DNA from: M55B112 sp964539395
GTDB taxonomy: Bacteria > Bacteroidota > Bacteroidia > Bacteroidales > GCA-2748055
DNA length: 15,638 nucleotides
Reading direction: 5' to 3'
NCBI GenBank assembly: GCA_964539395.1
Contig: CAZIIU010000059.1
Span: 1 to 15,638 of the forward strand
This document shows, in pieces, positions 13,899 to 15,638 of this stretch. Made by a program: the position numbers and the translations under genes. Within the stretch, counting starts at the first letter, position 1; each line of letters starts with the position of its first letter. A model generated the notes under the pieces. It was given only the letters and a program-made list of their open reading frames with translations, was not told the origin of the DNA and ran no database searches.

Positions 13899-14684
13899 AT
13901 GAAAAAACTTACACCAAATTCTATTTCAATTCTTGATAATTCATATCGGTTTTTGAACGAATCAATAATGTATTATCGGAAGACAAAGAGAGATAAAACC
14001 TATTGGCCATTTGCAGTATTTCTCCTTATTCAATGTTTGGAGTTGTTGATGAAATATATACTGAAACAAGAACACCACATTCTGATTTTTGAAAATGTAG
14101 ATAATCCCAAAAACACAGTGTCGATAGCTCAAGCCTTAGAAAGGCTAATTTCAATATCTAATATAGAAATTGATGAAAAGGAAAAAAGAGTAATTAGAAA
14201 GGCTATTATTTACAGAAATCAAACTCTTCATTATGAGCCAAACTATTTCGAAAGAGAGATTAAACTCAATTATATTCAACTATTTGAGTTTTTACACTAT
14301 TTCCATAAAAAGCATTTGAATGAAGAATTGCATAATAGGATTTTTAAGTCACTCTGGACTACGGAGGCAGAATTAATGAATAGGTTTAAAGAACAATTTG
14401 TATTCTATAATGGTGTTGAAGTATCTAAGAAGATTCCTTTAGAGATAGTCAAAATGCAGAAGTTTAATGGTGTTCAATATGGCGACAAAGAGTATAAACG
14501 AATTCCATATGGTGATGAAGATTATGGAATGAAATCGAATACTTGCCCAGATTGTTCATGCTTAAAGGGACAATACCATCTTGAGTATTGTGATATTGAA
14601 CGATGCCCAGCTTGTGGAGGCCAATTTCTGTCTTGCGGATGCTCAGATGAGGACTCATATTATATTCATATAGATGATGATTAA
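13899..14684 (+). CDS. HEPN-like domain with C-terminal zinc ribbon
   Basis: A 261-aa protein. The N-terminal half looks like a HEPN helical bundle: YWPFAVFLLIQCLELLMKYILKQEH (35-59) followed by IIYRNQTLHYEP, where Arg106 and His111 form the Rx4H motif that serves as the RNase active site in many HEPN toxins. The C-terminus (214-249) is a cysteine/histidine cluster, CPDC (216-219), H227, C231, CPAC (236-239) and CGC (246-248), probably a zinc-binding module that I recall as a recurrent tail in small uncharacterised proteins. An acidic end (DEDSYYIHIDDD) follows. It may cleave RNA when triggered by its neighbours, or it may be a structural HEPN without cleavage activity. The gene lies 14 bases after the vWA gene and 60 before the DUF2971-like gene. 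Confidence 0.75.
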   Translation: MKKLTPNSISILDNSYRFLNESIMYYRKTKRDKTYWPFAVFLLIQCLELLMKYILKQEHHILIFENVDNPKNTVSIAQALERLISISNIEIDEKEKRVIRKAIIYRNQTLHYEPNYFEREIKLNYIQLFEFLHYFHKKHLNEELHNRIFKSLWTTEAELMNRFKEQFVFYNGVEVSKKIPLEIVKMQKFNGVQYGDKEYKRIPYGDEDYGMKSNTCPDCSCLKGQYHLEYCDIERCPACGGQFLSCGCSDEDSYYIHIDDD

Positions 14685-14744
14685 CACAGAATCCGTCTGG
14701 ATTAATGACGAAAAATATCAAATCCTGAAGAGGAGAGGTGTGAA

Positions 14745-15494
14745 ATGCTAAATAATAAATATAATCTTATGAAACCTGGTGAATTTTTCAAAGTAACTAA
14801 AACAGACTCCTCAAATTCAGATGAGTTCGCTTTAAAATATAAATCAATATATAAATATGTCCCATTAGAAAGGATGCTTCAAATATTACAAAACAAACAG
14901 ATCGTTTTTGTTAATCCATATAAATGGAATGATCCTTTTGATAGTTTTATTTTTAAGCGCTATATGTCTGAACCGGGTAATATCTTACTTGAATCTTTAT
15001 ATTGCATGTGCTTGACATTAAATCCGCATAGTGAAGCATATTGGAAAACTTATGCCACCAACAATTATACCGCCCGACTTAATATAAATCCAAGTCCTTT
15101 TTTCTCTTTTATCAATGACAATACAACCAGCTTTTGGTTAGGAAAGATGAACTATATAAAAGAATCGCAGTTTATTGAAGAAATAGAGAAATTGAAAGGA
15201 CTTAAAGCCTCATTCAAAATTAAAGAGCCAAATGATGTTTTTTTGAATGCATTTTTAATGAAACGAATGCCTTTTCAGTATGAAGAAGAAGTTAGAATCC
15301 TGATTAATTCTGAACCAAACAAAGATAAGTTAAAGAGGTACAAATGTTCAATATCGGATTTTATTAAAGAAATTCGTTTAGATCCGAGGATGACAAAATC
15401 GGAAGAAACAGCATTAAAAAACTATATAAAACAGTTTGGTATAAAAGTTACTAAGTCACAGCTTTTCACGGAAAAGAAAATAGTAATAAATTAA
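14745..15494 (+). CDS. DUF2971-like protein, last gene of the nuclease operon
   Basis: A 249-aa protein resembling DUF2971: IYKYVPLERMLQILQNKQIVFVNPYKWNDPFDSF (35-68) with the NDPFD signature, MCLTLNPHSEAYWKTYA (88-104), where family members have a Cys/Ser-rich 'S---W--Y' segment, and YEEEVRIL (179-186) near the end. DUF2971 proteins are widespread in bacterial accessory loci and often sit near toxins or abortive-infection genes; their biochemical activity is not known to me. The ATG at 14745 is preceded by a purine-rich AGGAGAGG, an unusually good ribosome-binding site here; Met9 is an alternative. There are no membrane segments. Confidence 0.75.
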   Translation: MLNNKYNLMKPGEFFKVTKTDSSNSDEFALKYKSIYKYVPLERMLQILQNKQIVFVNPYKWNDPFDSFIFKRYMSEPGNILLESLYCMCLTLNPHSEAYWKTYATNNYTARLNINPSPFFSFINDNTTSFWLGKMNYIKESQFIEEIEKLKGLKASFKIKEPNDVFLNAFLMKRMPFQYEEEVRILINSEPNKDKLKRYKCSISDFIKEIRLDPRMTKSEETALKNYIKQFGIKVTKSQLFTEKKIVIN

Positions 15495-15495
15495 A

Positions 15496-15515
15496 TGGCG
15501 CCAGTTTTTTCGCCA
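15496..15515 (+). terminator. Weak candidate terminator of the nuclease operon
   Basis: TGGCG (15496-15500) and CGCCA (15511-15515) pair around a 10-base loop that contains six T residues. There is no T-run after the stem, so it is not a textbook intrinsic terminator. On the other strand the same sequence reads as a direct repeat of CTGGCG. Confidence 0.3.
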
Positions 15516-15530
15516 GTATTCCTGTAAAGC

Positions 15531-15558
15531 TATGTAAAACAATGTAAGATTTTACATA
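15531..15558. repeat. 9-bp inverted repeat downstream of the nuclease operon
   Basis: TATGTAAAA (15531-15539) is perfectly complementary to TTTTACATA (15550-15558), with 10 bases between; ATGTAA/TTACAT can pair alternatively. The remaining 80 bases (15559-15638) carry a TGAAC/GTTCA pairing and no gene that I can see. This may be an operator or promoter region of the next gene, or a recombination site. Confidence 0.5.
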
Positions 15559-15638
15559 AAATGAACAGTTAATTTTAATCGTTCACGCTGCGTAACTTTG
15601 TTTCTGTAAAATTAGAATTTAAGAGTTGATTGATTAAA

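Noticed and set aside
3671..15553. Possible att repeat: AATGTAAAGATTTT near 3671 and AATGTAAGATTTT near 15541
   Set aside because: The sequence is short, AT-rich and interrupted by a gap; it is not placed at the integrase and could easily be chance.

Overview
The window looks like an accessory (mobile/defence) region of a Bacteroidota genome. The basis is an AT-rich sequence, scarce Shine-Dalgarno sites, a good TTTG-N20-TAnnTTTG promoter (5972-6003), and a long tyrosine integrase with Bacteroidota-style departures from the usual active site. No rRNA, tRNA or CRISPR array is visible.

Left part (1-3153). The 3' end of an unrecognised gene runs rightwards to 348. Facing it is a compact leftward operon, vsr - dcm-type C5 methyltransferase - EcoRII-type endonuclease. 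This is a complete type II restriction-modification set expected to act on CCWGG, with its own T:G mismatch repair nuclease; adjacent genes overlap. An inverted repeat and a possible -7 element lie just upstream of vsr.

Middle part (about 3160-11460). This looks like an integrated mobile element. It starts with a 570-base stretch without a convincing gene, which holds a GC-rich, strongly foldable island (about 3498-3640). Leftward genes follow: an unrecognised 172-aa protein, a tyrosine recombinase reduced to its catalytic domain, an 87-aa unknown and a ribbon-helix-helix protein. A 519-base leader region (5489-6007) carries an 11-bp inverted repeat and two degenerate repeat units. Rightward genes come next: a 166-aa unknown, a ParB-domain/DNA methyltransferase fusion, a divergent family-A-like polymerase, a small GNAT-like protein, an excisionase-like helix-turn-helix protein and a full-length integrase. 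The first three share a promoter-embedded TGTGTCA motif, which suggests co-regulation. The repeat units in the leader are related to a stretch inside the polymerase coding sequence, which is the oddest signal in this part.

Right part (11599-15494). Four closely spaced rightward genes look like a defence-type operon: an HNH-like nuclease, a von Willebrand A domain fused to a DUF3883-like nuclease fold, a HEPN-like domain fused to a cysteine-rich zinc ribbon, and a DUF2971-like protein. I do not recognise this combination as a named system; it is the best candidate here for an undescribed one. It is followed by a weak hairpin and an inverted repeat.

Working model (inference): a mobile element carries its own replication/modification module and integration genes, sits next to a CCWGG restriction-modification locus, and is followed by a multi-gene nuclease cassette. 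Element ends were not found.
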